A stretch of 24,031 nt of DNA. It comes from an uncultured Campylobacter sp. (GTDB taxonomy: Bacteria; Campylobacterota; Campylobacteria; Campylobacterales; Campylobacteraceae). Below the pieces are notes generated by a model. It made no database searches. It was not told the DNA's origin and was given only the letters and a program-made list of their open reading frames with translations. The position numbers and the translations under genes were made by a program. This document shows, piece after piece, positions 23,366-24,031 of this stretch (position 1 is the first letter of the stretch; every line of letters starts with the position of its first letter). The stretch is taken from positions 1-24,031 of the forward strand of contig NZ_CAJPQR010000035.1 in the NCBI RefSeq assembly GCF_905372745.1, given 5' to 3'.

Positions 23366-24031
23366 TTATATTTTATTCTTAAGCCAAAGTATTGCCCGAA
23401 ATATTGCATTTAGGAATGGTCTATAAACAAGCATTCCACCAAAATAATATCGTAATTCGCCACCAAATCTATCTTTAAATCTATTGATACTTATTGACTT
23501 CTCATCTTCACCAAAAGAGCAACCGCCAAAATCGTACCGAGCAATACCGTTTTTCTTAAAATATCTTATTGCCTCCCATTGCAACAAATTTGAAGATCCC
23601 AAAATACAATTATTTATAGAACCACCATGCCAATATATAGACATATTGTCAGAAATTATAAAAATTGCTCCAGCCTGAATAATACCGCCGTGTTTTGCAA
23701 AAAAAACTTTTATTCTATTTGTTTTGTTTAGCGCAAAAAAATACTTTAATAAATACTCAACTTTTAAGGATGGCTTATTTGATCTGGCGTACGTTTCGAT
23801 AGTAATCTTCTGAAAATCATATACCCCCTGCTCGCTGGTGTCTTCTAATATTTGAACATTCTCTTTTTGCGCCCTTCTTATAACATTGCGGTGTTTGCTA
23901 TGTATATTAGAAAATATTACGTCTTCATTTTGAGTTAAATCTAAAACAGATGAGCCGTATCTATATATTTCATTAAAATTATTTAGTTCTAAAAAATCCG
24001 ACCAAAGACATGCTTCATCTAATAATTCATT
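23366..24031 (-). CDS. FemAB/GNAT-fold acyl- or aminoacyltransferase (partial, runs off the right edge)
   Basis: On the minus strand the frame is open from the window edge to a TAA at 23366-23368, giving about 221 C-terminal residues; an internal ATG at 23644 is not the real start. Translation by hand shows the pattern of the FemAB / GNAT-like family: a basic helix with SNIHSKHRNVIRRAQKENV, then the beta-hairpin GGIIQAGAIFIISDNMSIYW, the SSNLLQWEAIRYFKKNGIA helix and YDFGGCSFGEDE before the end. In other bacteria members attach amino acids to lipid-linked peptidoglycan or acyl groups to exopolysaccharide. Its position suggests decoration of the encoded glycan. It is markedly AT-richer than the genes at the left of the window. 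Confidence 0.82.
   Translation of the reverse strand, partial: NELLDEACLWSDFLELNNFNEIYRYGSSVLDLTQNEDVIFSNIHSKHRNVIRRAQKENVQILEDTSEQGVYDFQKITIETYARSNKPSLKVEYLLKYFFALNKTNRIKVFFAKHGGIIQAGAIFIISDNMSIYWHGGSINNCILGSSNLLQWEAIRYFKKNGIARYDFGGCSFGEDEKSISINRFKDRFGGELRYYFGGMLVYRPFLNAIFRAILWLKNKI

Noticed and set aside
23366..23644. A short complete gene starting at the ATG at 23644
   Set aside because: The frame continues without a stop to the window edge and the upstream residues complete the FemAB-like pattern, so this ATG is internal.
13642..24031. Phase-variable homopolymer tracts in the polysaccharide genes
   Set aside because: No G or C run of the length seen in Campylobacter contingency genes is present; A/T runs are short and frames are intact.

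Overview
The window looks like a Campylobacter chromosome, most likely a species with higher GC than C. jejuni. No search could be run; this rests on recognised proteins (a CosR/HsrA response regulator, a CjaA-type solute-binding protein, an Hcp-like cysteine-pair Sel1 protein), on gene order that I recall from C. jejuni (plsY-folB-cosR-ppx and aguA-CDF-aguB), and on the very frequent word AAATTT. The species is not determined.

Bases 1-4600 are a leftward housekeeping and regulatory block. After the 3' end of an AT-rich gene at the left edge come, on the minus strand, plsY (phospholipid synthesis), folB (folate), a cosR-type regulator, a sensor histidine kinase and a Ppx/GppA phosphatase. The kinase directly follows cosR and overlaps it, and the regulator has a complete phosphorylation site. 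That differs from the orphan CosR described in C. jejuni.

Bases 4601-5497 carry no convincing gene but hold many hairpins. Bases 5498-8863 are a compact leftward operon: agmatine deiminase, a cation diffusion facilitator, a low-molecular-weight tyrosine phosphatase and N-carbamoylputrescine amidase. The two agu enzymes together turn agmatine into putrescine.

Bases 9019-12885 are a rightward amino acid ABC uptake system (two permeases, ATPase, then a CjaA-like binding protein). The binding-protein gene has its own promoter and is split from the others by an oppositely oriented Sel1/Hcp-like gene. A strong hairpin terminator closes the unit, followed by about 750 bases without a gene.

Bases 13642-24031 are a leftward surface-polysaccharide cluster that continues past the right edge. 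Reading in transcription order it has a FemAB/GNAT-fold transferase (partial), a polysaccharide deacetylase-like protein, a GT4 glycosyltransferase, a heparinase II/III-family protein, a second glycosyltransferase, a third (GT4), a methyltransferase, a fourth (GT4) and a polyprenyl-phosphate sugar-1-phosphate transferase that would start the glycan on the lipid carrier. No flippase or polymerase lies inside the window, so the cluster is incomplete here. No mobile element, CRISPR array, rRNA or tRNA was seen.
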